A program made the position numbers and the translations under genes. Shown here piece after piece: positions 35,600-45,750 of a DNA stretch of 64,000 bases; within the stretch, counting starts at the first letter, position 1; each line of letters opens with the position of its first letter. Source of the DNA: Parathielavia appendiculata (Eukaryota > Ascomycota > Sordariomycetes > Sordariales > Chaetomiaceae); contig NW_026944247.1 of assembly GCF_033297405.1 (NCBI RefSeq), forward strand, positions 44,570 to 108,569. Direction: 5' to 3'. Under the pieces are notes generated by a model. That model ran no database searches. It saw only the letters and a list, made by a program, of their open reading frames with translations, and had not been told where the DNA came from.

Positions 35600-38188
35600 A
35601 TGGCAGCCCAATGGCCACCAAAGTCACCCCACGAGGCACTTCTGAGCACACCTGGCGGACGGGAAAAGCTGCGCCGAATGGTAGATCGCACATCTCCTTC
35701 GCTGTCCCCATCACGGCTACGAGCATCGAAGTCGACATCTGTGCTGGCTTCAAGATTTGGCGCAGGCCTCGGCGGGGTGGACGACGCGCTTTTTGAAGGA
35801 GGGGACCTGGACGAAGAGGAGGATGAGGAAACATTACAGCTTAAGCTGCAAGCGATTCAAGCTCGGCTGAAGCTCAAAAAGCTGCAGGCAGCGAAGGCGC
35901 AGAAGAAGACGACAGCACAGGGGACCGGGACTGAGGATGGCGGGGGAATGAGAGGGCTTCCCTTACAGTCCAAGCTTGCGGCAGTTAGGGACAGGATGGA
36001 GAGACAGATGCAGGACATCGTGCAGGTTCCGGCTTCGCCGGTCAAGAAGTCGCAGGCTCCTTCAGAAGTACAAACCTCACCGCGGAGGGTGGTGTTAGGG
36101 ATCGACAAGGGGCTGAAAGGGGCTGATGTGTCCCTCAAGAGAGCGCCGAGTCAAAGAGCAGGAAACGAGTCGCGGCTGAGTCAACAAAATGGCTACCTAC
36201 GTCGTGCAAACTCACCATTGAACGGCCAGCCCCAACAAGAAGCCTCCCGGCCATTAACCTTCAACGAGCGGTTGGCGTCCGCCCGCACTGAAGAGGCCGC
36301 CCGGCAAGAGAGGAGAGAAAGGGTGCAAAAGTCGAGGAGCACAGCTTTCAGCGTTGGGAGAGACGAAATGGAGGGCTACAAGGCTAAGGCGCTCGATCTT
36401 CCCGACCTTCCGTCGAAGCCGCAGGAGTTCTCGAGAGAGCAAGTTCTCTCTTCAATGGGGAAGCCACTGGGAGGCCAGTCATCGCGCAGCAACACTGCCC
36501 CAAACGTGCGGTCAGGGACACAGGACGCTGCGTCCAATCACTCTACACCAACGACCACTGGCACTGGTGACTCGGCAGGGGCCATCGAACCATACTCGGG
36601 GTTGCATTTGTCAAAGCGAATATTGCCCCACAATGTCCTTGCTCGGGCAGTTTCGGGCAAGAAATCGTACCTCCTGAAAGATCTGCTTCGCTGTGTAAAG
36701 GCACCGGACTGGTCACTCCCAGACGACGAGACCGACATTGTCGTCTTCGCCATCGTCGCGAGCAAATCCGACCCGAGGAGCCATCGCCCCGGCCCTGGCA
36801 ACGAAGGGAAACCTCAACAAGATCGCGGCAAGTACATGGTCATCACCCTCGTTGACCTGACATACGAGGTCGACCTTTTCCTCTTCAACTCGGGCTTCGA
36901 CCGCTTCTGGAAGCTCACACCAGGGACGGTGGTGGCCATTCTCAATCCGGGCATCCTCCCCCCACCACCCGGTCGCGAGGCAACCAACCGCTTTGGGCTC
37001 GTCATCAATTCGGACGAAGACACGATCCTCGAGATTGGCAACGCGCGAGACATCGGCTACTGCAAAAGCATCAAGAAGGACGGCAGCGGCTGCAAGAGCT
37101 GGGTCAACGCGCGCCGCACCGAGTACTGCGAGTTTCACACCAACGAAGCCGTGCGCAAGGCCCGCAGCTCCCGCATCGAGCTCAGCTCGACAGCCGGCTT
37201 TGGCGGAGGCGATGGCCCGCGCGGGAGGCACAACTCGCGCCAGGTCTACGCCAAGTCGGAAGAAGACCGCAAGAAGGGCCAGTACGACCGCGCAACACAA
37301 AGCCACTACTTCGTCAGCAGCGCGCACCGCAACACCAACCCAGATGACGAGCGGGTAACCGGCATCGCCGACCGCAAGGAGCGCGAAGAAGCGCTCAAAC
37401 GGCGACTCGCCCAAAAGGAAAAAGAGCGCGACATTGCCCGCCGGCTGGGCGAGATGGGCGGCGGCGCCGGAAAGGAATACATGTCGCGTGCAGCCTGCAC
37501 CACAGCCCCCCCGCCCCTCGGATCAAGCTTCTCCTCCAATGCCACCTCGTCCTTCTCAGCAGTCGCCCCGACGTCGTCAGCCACCACATCTGCCTCGTCC
37601 TTCGGCACATCTATCTCCACCCCAGCGGCGGCGACGACGGACCAACCCCGAAAGTGGGACGCCCGCGCCCTGGGCCTGGTAGGCCGCCGCGGGGCAGACC
37701 AGCCCAAGATCCACCTTGGCCCGGCCCCGAAGACCGCCGCCAAGCGCAAGCGGCCCGAGTCGTCGGGATCTTGTTCTACGGTCAGCGGGATGGGCAACAC
37801 GGCAGCAGCTGCTGCTGGTGCACCGGCATCTGCAGGGGGAAACAATAACAATAATAATAACAGAGCACCCCTGGGCTGGGGTTCGACGCTCACGCAGAAA
37901 TTGGGGAGGATGAAAGAGGGAGAGAGGTTAGATGAGCGGAGGATACGGTTGGATGTCGGGAACCCGCCTGTTCTGAACGGCGTTGGTGGTAGTGGTGATG
38001 GAGATGGAGCTGCGGCGAGGAGGGGGGATAAGTCACCCGTGAGGAAAAAGACGCGGTTCGTCACGGCGAAGGGGATACGCGAGGCCGGGAGGGAGAGTCT
38101 TGGGGAGCCGCTTTCGGCGGCGGTCAAGACGCGGCGACAGGTCGTGTTGGATGATGATGACGATGATGATTTGATTATTGTACGGTGA
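35600..38188 (+). CDS. MCM10: Replication initiation factor Mcm10
   Basis: Essential replication factor that binds the CMG helicase and DNA polymerase alpha. Single exon, 862 aa, from the ATG at 35600; an upstream in-frame ATG at 35432 gives a non-conserved leader. The N-terminus has a coiled coil (EEDEETLQLKLQAIQARLKL and following). The OB-fold spans roughly residues 330-470 (SGLHLSKRILPHNVL, DIVVFAIVASKS, YMVITLVDLTYEVDLFLF, GTVVAILNPGILPPPPG). A CCCH zinc finger follows (about 487-512: CKSIKKDGSGC ... EYCEFH). The C-terminal part is Lys-rich and low complexity, with Asn and Asp runs at the very end (DDDDDDDLIIVR). Divergent from RNH202. Confidence 0.92.
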   Translation: MAAQWPPKSPHEALLSTPGGREKLRRMVDRTSPSLSPSRLRASKSTSVLASRFGAGLGGVDDALFEGGDLDEEEDEETLQLKLQAIQARLKLKKLQAAKAQKKTTAQGTGTEDGGGMRGLPLQSKLAAVRDRMERQMQDIVQVPASPVKKSQAPSEVQTSPRRVVLGIDKGLKGADVSLKRAPSQRAGNESRLSQQNGYLRRANSPLNGQPQQEASRPLTFNERLASARTEEAARQERRERVQKSRSTAFSVGRDEMEGYKAKALDLPDLPSKPQEFSREQVLSSMGKPLGGQSSRSNTAPNVRSGTQDAASNHSTPTTTGTGDSAGAIEPYSGLHLSKRILPHNVLARAVSGKKSYLLKDLLRCVKAPDWSLPDDETDIVVFAIVASKSDPRSHRPGPGNEGKPQQDRGKYMVITLVDLTYEVDLFLFNSGFDRFWKLTPGTVVAILNPGILPPPPGREATNRFGLVINSDEDTILEIGNARDIGYCKSIKKDGSGCKSWVNARRTEYCEFHTNEAVRKARSSRIELSSTAGFGGGDGPRGRHNSRQVYAKSEEDRKKGQYDRATQSHYFVSSAHRNTNPDDERVTGIADRKEREEALKRRLAQKEKERDIARRLGEMGGGAGKEYMSRAACTTAPPPLGSSFSSNATSSFSAVAPTSSATTSASSFGTSISTPAAATTDQPRKWDARALGLVGRRGADQPKIHLGPAPKTAAKRKRPESSGSCSTVSGMGNTAAAAAGAPASAGGNNNNNNNRAPLGWGSTLTQKLGRMKEGERLDERRIRLDVGNPPVLNGVGGSGDGDGAAARRGDKSPVRKKTRFVTAKGIREAGRESLGEPLSAAVKTRRQVVLDDDDDDDLIIVR

Positions 38189-38351
38189 AGTGAGGGCTTT
38201 GGGCATGTACTACACGGCTCGAGGGTTTAGGCATAGGGAAAGGGGATTCGGGTTTGCCGAGATGGCCGGCTTACACCTATCAATCACAAAAGCACTTTGC
38301 TGCTGTTCTGTTTCGTGGTGACCTCCTGAGTCCCAAAATGCGCTGTTTTTG

Positions 38352-41290
38352 CTATCCCCGCTCGATAAGCTTCTTCTTCCAATACGGGCAGCGGGGATAA
38401 TGCTGCAATAACCAGTCCTGGACAAAGTCGTCACAATCAGCAAGCGAGTGGACGTCGGCGCCAGCCTGAACCAGCCGCTTGACAAGGTCGAGGTCTCGCC
38501 GTTCCGCAGCCAGGTACAGTGCCATCTGCCCGATCTCCGAGCGCATGTTGCTGAGGTTTATCCAGTCGTGCTCAATCATCAGGTCGACAATCCGGGGGCA
38601 GACGTTGCGACATGCTTCAAGGAAGAGGGGCTCAAGCATGCTGTGATTTTCCGGGAGGTAGCTGAACACCAGCATCTCGAAACTTCAGCCGAGTCTTGAT
38701 CGAATGCACAGGATAGATATGGTTTGTATCCTGGGGGACGCCGGCTGGGATCCATCCTCCCGCGGACGACGAGCTCTCGTACGGCGTCTGCTGAACCACT
38801 CTCGATGGCACAGTGTAGCGCGTTGCCGTACCAGTTGCATAGGTACGGGTCGGCGCCGCGCTCCATGAGCACCCTTACGATGGGGACGTGGCCGTTGGAT
38901 GCCGCATAAATGATCGGAGTAGCGCCTTGATTCGTTCGGACATTGATGTCGGAGACACCACGGTCAAGCAGATCCAAAACGGTGTATGCCAGGCCGTGGC
39001 GGCAGGCAAAGTGCAGTGGAGTCAAGCTGAGGCACTCCTCGGCGCTCCAGTACTCCTCTCTACGGCCCACGCTGTACTGGCGCACTTGGTTTGCCGTAGT
39101 TATGGCGCTTGTCGAGGAGAAGAGGTCGGTCGAGAGACCATGCACCTCGGGGTCTTGCTCCGATGTTTTCGCATACGTGCCCCAGAACTCGGTGGCGTAA
39201 CCCAGAAACGGGCGGTCCGTGAGATGCTATTCGATCTCGTCCTCTGCCTTCCATGGTCCAGCTCGTAAGTCCTCTAACAAGAGGCACTTGAGGCAGCTGA
39301 GGGCAAATCTGGCCATGGCTCGAGGAAACAGCAGGGCCGAGTTTTCGACCGAGTACTCTTGGATGGAGTGATGTGCCACCCGGACATCCTTGGTGGCTGT
39401 GTCGATGGTGATAAGACCCTGGCAGCACTGGAGGATCATGCTCTCGGACGGGCGGTACTTCGCATTGTTGCCGAGGTTGTCGCCTGAATGGATCGCGAGG
39501 ACATCGCTGAGCTCATGGACGGTCAGGGGCCGTACCGCATGAGCGAGGTACATCAGAGACTCCATTCCTATGTTCGGCTTGCTGGCAGGTTTTGAATCCT
39601 GGAAATCGTTTCCCGGAATGCTTCAGTCAGGCTGTGGGAGAGGTTGTTGAGGGTGTCGTCCATCTCGCCCAATGTCGGTTCCTGGATCAACGATGTCAGC
39701 TGTAAAATTCCAATTGCGGATGTGTCTGGAGGGTTTCAGGAGCAAATGCGCTGTCTCGGGAGCCGTGAGACAGCCATAAAGAGGTATAAACAGTCCATAA
39801 ACAAAGAAATACCTTCAGGACACTGCGAAGTTGCAGCACAGGGAGCAGAAACCTGGGTTGGTCAGCTACATTGCTAAGGGTGAGAAAGGGTTGGGGGTTA
39901 CCCACATTCCGTCGGTGCCTGCTGTGAGCTTATGGACCATTCCACCGACGAACCTGTCGTCTGCTACGTCATATAAACCGTTACGTTGCAGTTCTTGGTG
40001 GATATATACCCTGATGTCTTCCTCCTGGGCCGATATATTGAGACGAGGGTGGTGCGCAAAGGTGGCGGCGATATCCTGGGTGTGCGGGCGGCTCGTGACC
40101 AGCAACCGGAGCCCCTGAAACTGGCTGAGGTGCCGTAAGGTGCGCAAGGCTGAGGATCTATGTTTCAAAGAGCTCTCATCAAGGGCGTCGACAACTAAGT
40201 ACGCACGCCCTAATTTGACTAGCGCTGCAAAGAGCCTTTCGCAGTCGGACTGGGGAAGTTGTCCTCTCAGGTGGGTGTCGTTGTAAACGCTAGATACGAG
40301 ACCTGGAATCGTTGGCAGCTGGTCGAGGAACTGCCTGAGGATACAGTAGAACGGTTAACGGAGATTGGGAGGATCGATCTTGACGATCAAAGTAGAAGTA
40401 GGCCAAAGGGCTCGCAGTGGCTGACACTGAGTTATGGCTGGAAAGGTCATCGATGATGATGGACCTGCAGAGGGTTAATCTTGGGCTCGCGAAGGAGAGG
40501 CACTTGAGACAACTCACGCAAGGTTAGTTTTCCCGGAACTTTGAATGCCGTAACATTACAGCACATTGGACTGGTCCCGCTCTTGCCCATCGCGCCATCT
40601 TGTGCACTCGGAGGTGCGCAGGATCCAGTGCCCAGTGTCCTTGGCTCGAGATGCCTGCAGGGCTTGATGTTTCTGGCCGTACTTGACCGTTGATATCCAG
40701 TCCAATACTTGGTCTCGAGGGTGTTGGGCGAGCGAGTTCTCCATCATGTGCTTCTGGGTACCTGAACGGTATGTGTAACTGAGCCGTCGTCTCTTGGAGT
40801 GATTCGATGGCCCTGAACTGGTCCAGCTGCTGGTCTAGCACCTTGAGAACATCGTCAGATGTTTGCGACAGGAGCCTGCACCCGTCCACGGAAAGGGCCA
40901 AATGCATCCGGTGGGAGAAGTTTCGAATTCCTTGAACCGTCTTTTGATGTTCCTTCTCGCTGAGGGGCCAGAGATAGCGGCTCCTCCTGCCATTGTCTTG
41001 TTGACCCGACTTCCTGCAGAGGGATTGCAGCGTCGGCTCGCATGCAGAGGAGCACGACAAGAGTACTGAAGTTCGCGAAAACATGATGCTGCCACTGCTG
41101 AGAGTGTCGTCTTTGAGGAGTCCCCGTAGATTGTTGATATTGAACTGTAACGCTTTCAGTTCGCTGATGAGGGCTGCGATTGTGTCCTTGGAAGACACTA
41201 CGGCGCCCCGGCAGTCCTTGGCGCCCTTGATTGCTTTCGCAATCAGGGGCAACAGGCCAGCGATTCCTACGCGAGGGATAACGGGTCCAT
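38352..41290 (-). pseudogene. Broken NLR: NACHT ATPase with C-terminal ankyrin repeats
   Basis: Fungal STAND/NLR-type protein. Order on the minus strand: helical N-terminal domain (GLLPLIAKAIKGAKDCRG ...), linker QVLDWISTVKYGQ, P-loop GIQSSGKT, Walker B YLVVDALDE, sensor motif LLVTSRPH, winged-helix-like RPLTVHELSDVLA, then ankyrin repeats (TPLHFACRHG, NQGATPIIYAASNGHVPIV, MALYLAAERRDLDLVKRL). Lesions seen: 1-nt loss giving TAG at 41267-41269 after MDPLSLA; frameshift near 40750; TAA at 40556-40558 just before the P-loop; frameshift near 40350; frameshift near 39567; TAG at 39227-39229; frameshift near 38685. At least three genuine-looking introns remain: one inside the P-loop region (donor GCGTGAGT near 40520), one of 52 nt near 39900, and 39700-39812. 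Confidence 0.85.
39700..39812 (-). repeat. Introner-like element, copy A (intron of the NLR pseudogene)
   Basis: A 113-nt GTATTT...ACAG intron joins RSVLK to LTSLIQEPTLG in phase. It carries a block that reappears in the intron at 59374-59513: CTGTTTATAC, CTTTATGG, an identical 20-mer (39742-39761 here, 59429-59448 there), then GCTCCYGAAACCC and AGACA. Both copies lie in the same orientation relative to their host genes. Confidence 0.75.
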
Positions 41291-41977
41291 TGGCAACGAA
41301 GTGATGTTTAATCGCGTGGATAATGAATTGTTACCTCATTGCTTCAAGTCGCTGCTTGTCGTGGCCGACTAAACGCGGCGGCAGGCCGGAGGCCACAAAG
41401 ACATCGCTCCGATGCTGAGCCTCCCCAGGCTCGAGTGGGACATGAGGCTATAGTTAGGTCCATGTCGCTGAAGTTGGATGGAACCGTTGCGGCGGTGGAG
41501 CAACGACTGTCGGAGAATTTTCCCGCCTGAGCGATGTTCCCGCTCGATCGGGTCGACCCATGTTGAAACTTAAAATTGAAACCCTTTAGGTCGGCATCTT
41601 TTCGGCCTCTGATATTCAACCATAGTCGAACGTCAAACAAGCCAAGGCGTTGGTGGCCCACAACCCCTGCCCACAGGCGCCGGAATACCACAGATGCCGT
41701 TACATTGCCGCATCCTACAGCCCGATCGTGTGAACTCGACATGTTGCTGCCTCGAAAGTTCCGACGATAATCCCTAACATGTGATCGCCCAAGCAAGGCT
41801 GTCTACATCTACTCCGTAGTCCGTACCGTTTGGCCGAGCTCTATTGAGGTGATGTATAAGTGGACGAATCATGAAGCCCTCTTCATTCCCAAATTAGCTC
41901 GACATTCCCTCTACAAGCCCCTTAAGAAAATCCAACCTGCACTTCCTCCTTTGCATTTTCTACCAATCTCGCCCACC
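41291..41977. other. Divergent intergenic region between two pseudogenes
   Basis: No gene supported. A minus-strand frame (41796-41344) has no recognisable domain. A CT/A-rich stretch at about 41880-41975 looks like the former promoter/leader of the AA9 gene. Confidence 0.4.
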
Positions 41978-42818
41978 ATGGCTCGCCAACTCTCTCTGGA
42001 GGCGACCGTGACCCTTCTCGCAACTCGGGGAGCTGCCCATGGCTACATCAATACCTTCACCCTAAAAACGGTGTCGACCACGAGCACTTCAGCCACTGGA
42101 ACCCTTCTCCCGACCCCAACGCTATCTGATAAAGCTTCAGCATCCCGGATGAGGGTCCCGAGCTGGACATTAGCTCTCCCGACTTCATCTGCCGCAGCGA
42201 CTCGGAGCCTTCCCGCAACTACGGCACGATCGCAGCCGGCGGTACTGCCTCGTTCTTCTGGACCTCTGACGACAAGGTAATCAACCCCAACGGTTGGGCA
42301 GAATCGCACCGTGGGCTGGTCCTCACCTACATTGCGCCCTGCAACGGCGATTGCACCAAGTTGACAAGACATCCCTGCGCTGGACCAAGATCGCCGAGTC
42401 TAGCCTGGTCTCGGGACCGGCCAACACCAAGGGTATCTGGACGGCCGACGTACTGCCTGAGAACGGAGGCATCGACTCGGCCACCATCCCCAGGCCGATC
42501 GCGCCGTGCAAGTACGTGATCCGCAACGAGATCATCACGCTCCACCGGGCGCATATCAACGAGCCCGAGTTCTACATGCAGCGCGGCAACATCGAAGTCA
42601 CGGGAGATGGCACTGATGACTTGTCTGGCTCGGGGGTTCCGGCGTTTGAGCTATACAGCAGGAGCGATTCCCAGCAATTCAGCTTCTCGGTTTACGACAG
42701 CCGTGACACCGAATGGCCGATTCCCGGGCTGGCCCTTTACCAGTCGCAGCAGTCGCAACCGACGCTGTCGCAACAGTCGCAAGGAGGTAAGCCGACTGAT
42801 GCATCGTGCTGGGGTTGA
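41978..42818 (+). pseudogene. Broken AA9 lytic polysaccharide monooxygenase
   Basis: The parent gene encoded a secreted copper enzyme that oxidatively cleaves cellulose. A signal peptide is visible (MARQLSLEATVTLLATRGAA), followed by the N-terminal copper-binding His (HGYINTFTL). After that an A-run length change near 42065 shifts frame. The new frame reads NGVDHEHFSHWNPSPDPNA, then tandem stops TGA-TAA at 42127-42132, then FSIPDEGPELDISSPDFIC to NGDCTK. A second 1-nt loss at about 42361 shifts again into DKTSLRWTKIAESSLV ... HRAHINEPEFYMQ ... YSRSDSQQFSFSVYD. A Cys expected after EFYMQ is Arg here, and HRGPV reads HRGLV. The multiple lesions make it a pseudogene. Confidence 0.88.
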
Positions 42819-43310
42819 TGAGAGGAAACAGACATTGAAAACAACTGGACTTTGCCTCTCGCCGACGTTATGGTTATGGATTGGGACGAATCTCTTTTCA
42901 ATAAAACTTCCTGCATTAGTTTGGGCGGACTATGAAGGGGGGTGTGATCGCATCATAGACTTGTGCGGCGGAATTCTTCCTGTGCATCGGATGTAACTTA
43001 TATAAATAAAGCAAAACTCAATCATGGTCCTAATGCAGCGACCTGATTCGGTGACCTCCGTATCCCACCTGGCCGAAACATCATGGATCCAAGCCAGCCC
43101 CGCCAAGGAAAGCCCTATCCCACCAGGTCAGCCGGACCTACTACACAAGCGGCCCGACCTGGACCCACCTCACTTGCGCCGTAATTTGGAAATACCTCCC
43201 TGATTACCTGATACCTAGTGCTGACGATTCAGGTGTCCGACCTGTTGGTGCTAGGGCCAGCTTCGGAACGGCTCTGCCCAGCTTCCCTCGACCGTTCGAA
43301 GCGGTCGGCG
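42819..43310. other. Intergenic region
   Basis: No gene. The sequence has several ACCTGG/CCAGGT and GGCCCGACCTGG-like words (43060-43260) but no clear repeat structure. Confidence 0.35.
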
Positions 43311-44269
43311 CTAGATCCGCTCTGGAAGATTGGGTGTGGCTGCTGACGGTGTTCGACCTTGTCGGCAAATGGACTTCCGAGACCGCCCGGCCTTTCTCAG
43401 CGCGGGAGCTGGGGGTAATAAACGAATTTCCGTCGACGGTGTCCAGGAATATCCCAGCTCAGGGATCTCGAGTGCCTTGCCCTTGTCCCTCTTCCGCCGC
43501 TGTCGACGGTGCAGTCCTGATGAAGCCCAGAGCGCCGCCCAACGCCTGAATGTTGCCTCCCTACCTTCCTTTCCGTAGTCGGTCTCCGCGGTAGGTCCGC
43601 CTGTGGAGTCCTCTTTCTCAAAGGGATGCCGCAGCTGGCGTCCGAGCAAGTGAAAATGGGCGAGGAGCCCAGTGAGGAGAGGTTTGATCCTCCGACGATC
43701 CACAAACATGACTAGGCCGATAGCTACAGCATAGGTCACGACCGAAACGACGACCATTGTTGTGGCATATTGGCTTTTTATGCCCGTCAGCTCTTCTTCA
43801 TGGAGAAGACCCATGCTGAAGACCGCCTGGTTGAGGACAACGTGATTGGTATGGTCAATACAGTACTGCCGCCGGCCGTGAATTGAAACTCACCGTGACA
43901 AAGCCAAGCGGAAGGTAGAATATCGTGAGAACAGTGAAGATGATGATGTAGCGATTCATCGAAGTGGACTTGGATCCCGGGCCATCTGAAAAACCTGTTG
44001 ACGGGCATAGCCAGCGCATCGCGAATGGGATGTAACAGACAAAAATCCATCACATTCGGCGAGAAGCTTAATCGATGACTCTTATTCCAGCTGCTGAGGA
44101 AGGCAGCGAAGAATTCGCAGTGGCGAGCGAAATCGAGGACATCAAAGTCGCTGCCGAGTTCCCAGATGATCTGTCGGGCTCGCATACAGGGAATGTAGGC
44201 GGCTGATTTTATATTTAGAACGCTTGCATGCCATGTGACGATCCTACCAAGCTGATTATTATCAGACAA
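43311..44269 (-). CDS. C-terminal part of a predicted membrane protein with CorA-like two-helix tail
   Basis: Spliced minus-strand coding region with uncertain start. The first block reads RIVTWHASVLNIKSAAYIP ... LDFARHCEFFAAFL. A 55-nt intron (GTCTGT...TTTCAG) would join it to GPGSKSTSMNRY. The first membrane helix (IIIFTVLTIFYLPLGFVT) runs into intron 43827-43893 (GTGAGT...CAACCAG), followed by AVFSMGLLHEEELTGIKS and a second helix (TMVVVSVVTYAVAIGLVMF). A basic C-terminal tail ends at 43311. Two helices with a short loop after a FVxxVFSM motif resemble the C-terminus of CorA-type and fungal STAND-associated membrane proteins. Probably the 3' end of one gene that includes the next two entries. 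Confidence 0.55.
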
Positions 44270-45120
44270 CGTTAGCGCCTTATACTCAACAAACCGCGAT
44301 GCGTTGGGGGTAGGCAGTTAATCAGCCCATACCAGACCTGTCCTATTTGCACATCTTCTGGTCCTCGAGGCCGCGCCATATCTGGATGGCATTCACCGCG
44401 ATCCATGTCCTAGAGATGACTCTTGGGACCTTCCTCATCCAGTCGGCATACACCAAGCATGGCACTGTGAGCAGAGACTCGTGCAGCGAGGACCCCGCGT
44501 AAAACTGGACCTTTCTGATACAATCATGACTCGCTCCAATGAAGAACCAGAAGTCGCCTCGCTCCGGGGCAGACGACACAAGCGACGACAACGTTGAGGA
44601 AGCGGGCCTGATGTCGTTTCGTGCAATAAGACGTCGGGGTGTGAGGTCGTTCGATTCGACAGGGTGTCGTGGCCAAGATATCTTGATAAAATTCCGGCAG
44701 GCTACATATCCTTCTAATTGTCCCGGTCCTCTCCCCGGACCTCTTGGTGTTGCTGAATCAACCGCCGGATGTAGCGTGATCTCCATGAGCCCGGAAGCTG
44801 CAGCCAAAGAGGCCGGTATGACGAGAACAACATCCCGGAATGCGTGGTACACTTCCTTTCTTGGATCTGGTTCGTCATTGCTCGTCAACCATAGCCGCGT
44901 TTTGCCGATGAAGATGGGCGGTTCCTTGCACCGACACGGACCGACGGCCTCCTCGAGACATTGACGGATATCTCGCAAGAAGGCGGCTGACGGGAATAAG
45001 TCCAGCATCTCAAATGCTCCCTGGCGTGGCGGATCAGTTCTGGCGGATGCGTTACTCTTGTCAGCCTCACTGGTCTCCGTCTTGAAGTTCGCTGAGTGCC
45101 TTGACTTCGGCAAGGAGCAT
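44270..45120 (-). CDS. Middle exon(s) of the same putative gene, unknown domain
   Basis: An open minus-strand frame of about 250 codons without an ATG at its start (first start-like codon TTG, 45113). It reads like real protein: GAFEMLDLFPSAAFLRDIRQC, KTRLWLTSNDEPDPRKEVYH, AFRDVVLVIPASLAAASG, GRGPGQLEGYVACRNF, GDFWFFIGASHD and LTVPCLVYADWMRKVP. It stops at 44343. A GCG|GTGAAT donor just before the stop could splice in phase to CAG|CTTGGT upstream of RIVTWHAS (inference). No domain recognised. Confidence 0.45.
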
Positions 45121-45131
45121 GTCCGCAGACG

Positions 45132-45750
45132 TCATGTGTTGACTAGTTCCGTCTTGGGCGTCTTCCCTGTTCGTACCAGCGGGCCCTCGCGCGGGCGGTC
45201 AAGCGCGCTTCTCTCTCGCGTCCCACTAATAGCCTCTGCCTCATCCTGGTTGACTTCATGTTCCTGAGGCGGTTGCTGCTGCAGGGAGTCTTGGGCGGGT
45301 TCTCCGCTCTCCCCAACCTCACTGGTCTGTTCCATGTGCTGACCGACTCCGTCGTCTGGCATCTCCGCCTCGTCCTGGTTGACTTCACATTCTTGGGGCA
45401 GTTGCTGCTGCGGCATTTCTTGGGCTGGTTCGCCGCTCTTGCCAGCCTGACTGATTTCTTTCCCGTCCTGGGTCTCATGACCGACCCCATCTTGGGGCCG
45501 TGTATGCTGCTGAAGGGGCTGTTGTGGGGGGACGGCGTCCAGAAGAGACTGAAGGCGAGGGAGTTGGTCACTAAGGTTCTTGAAGTGTCTGAATTGGCCA
45601 AGGTTTTCGTTCAGCGTCTTGAGTTCGGCCACGAGCTCCTTCAGCAGCATTGCTTCCCGGTAATCAGTGGACTCCTTTTGTCTTCGGTCTTCAGTATTTA
45701 TCGCTGGGGTTTTTTTGGATGTGCGGTTCTCTGTCTCTTCAAGTCACATC
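45132..45750 (-). CDS. Glu/Gln/Pro-rich region with imperfect tandem repeat, probable 5' part of the same gene
   Basis: The frame is open from about 45750 and contains an ATG at 45650 (MLLKELVAELKTLNENLGQF, a predicted coiled coil). It then has two imperfect copies, about 43 residues apart, of a unit like GESGEPAQ..LQQQPPQEHEVNQDEAE, and ends ELVNT at 45132. A similar helical phrase (ADMLLAEVKALSELQ) follows in another frame at about 45105-45060, hinting at a spliced or shifted continuation. The opposite strand is also open here but gives a Leu/Phe-rich sequence that looks like a shadow. Confidence 0.45.

Noticed and set aside
42819..43310. Possible tandem or inverted repeat with CCTGG words
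   Set aside because: Word matches are short and irregular; no consistent unit or arms.
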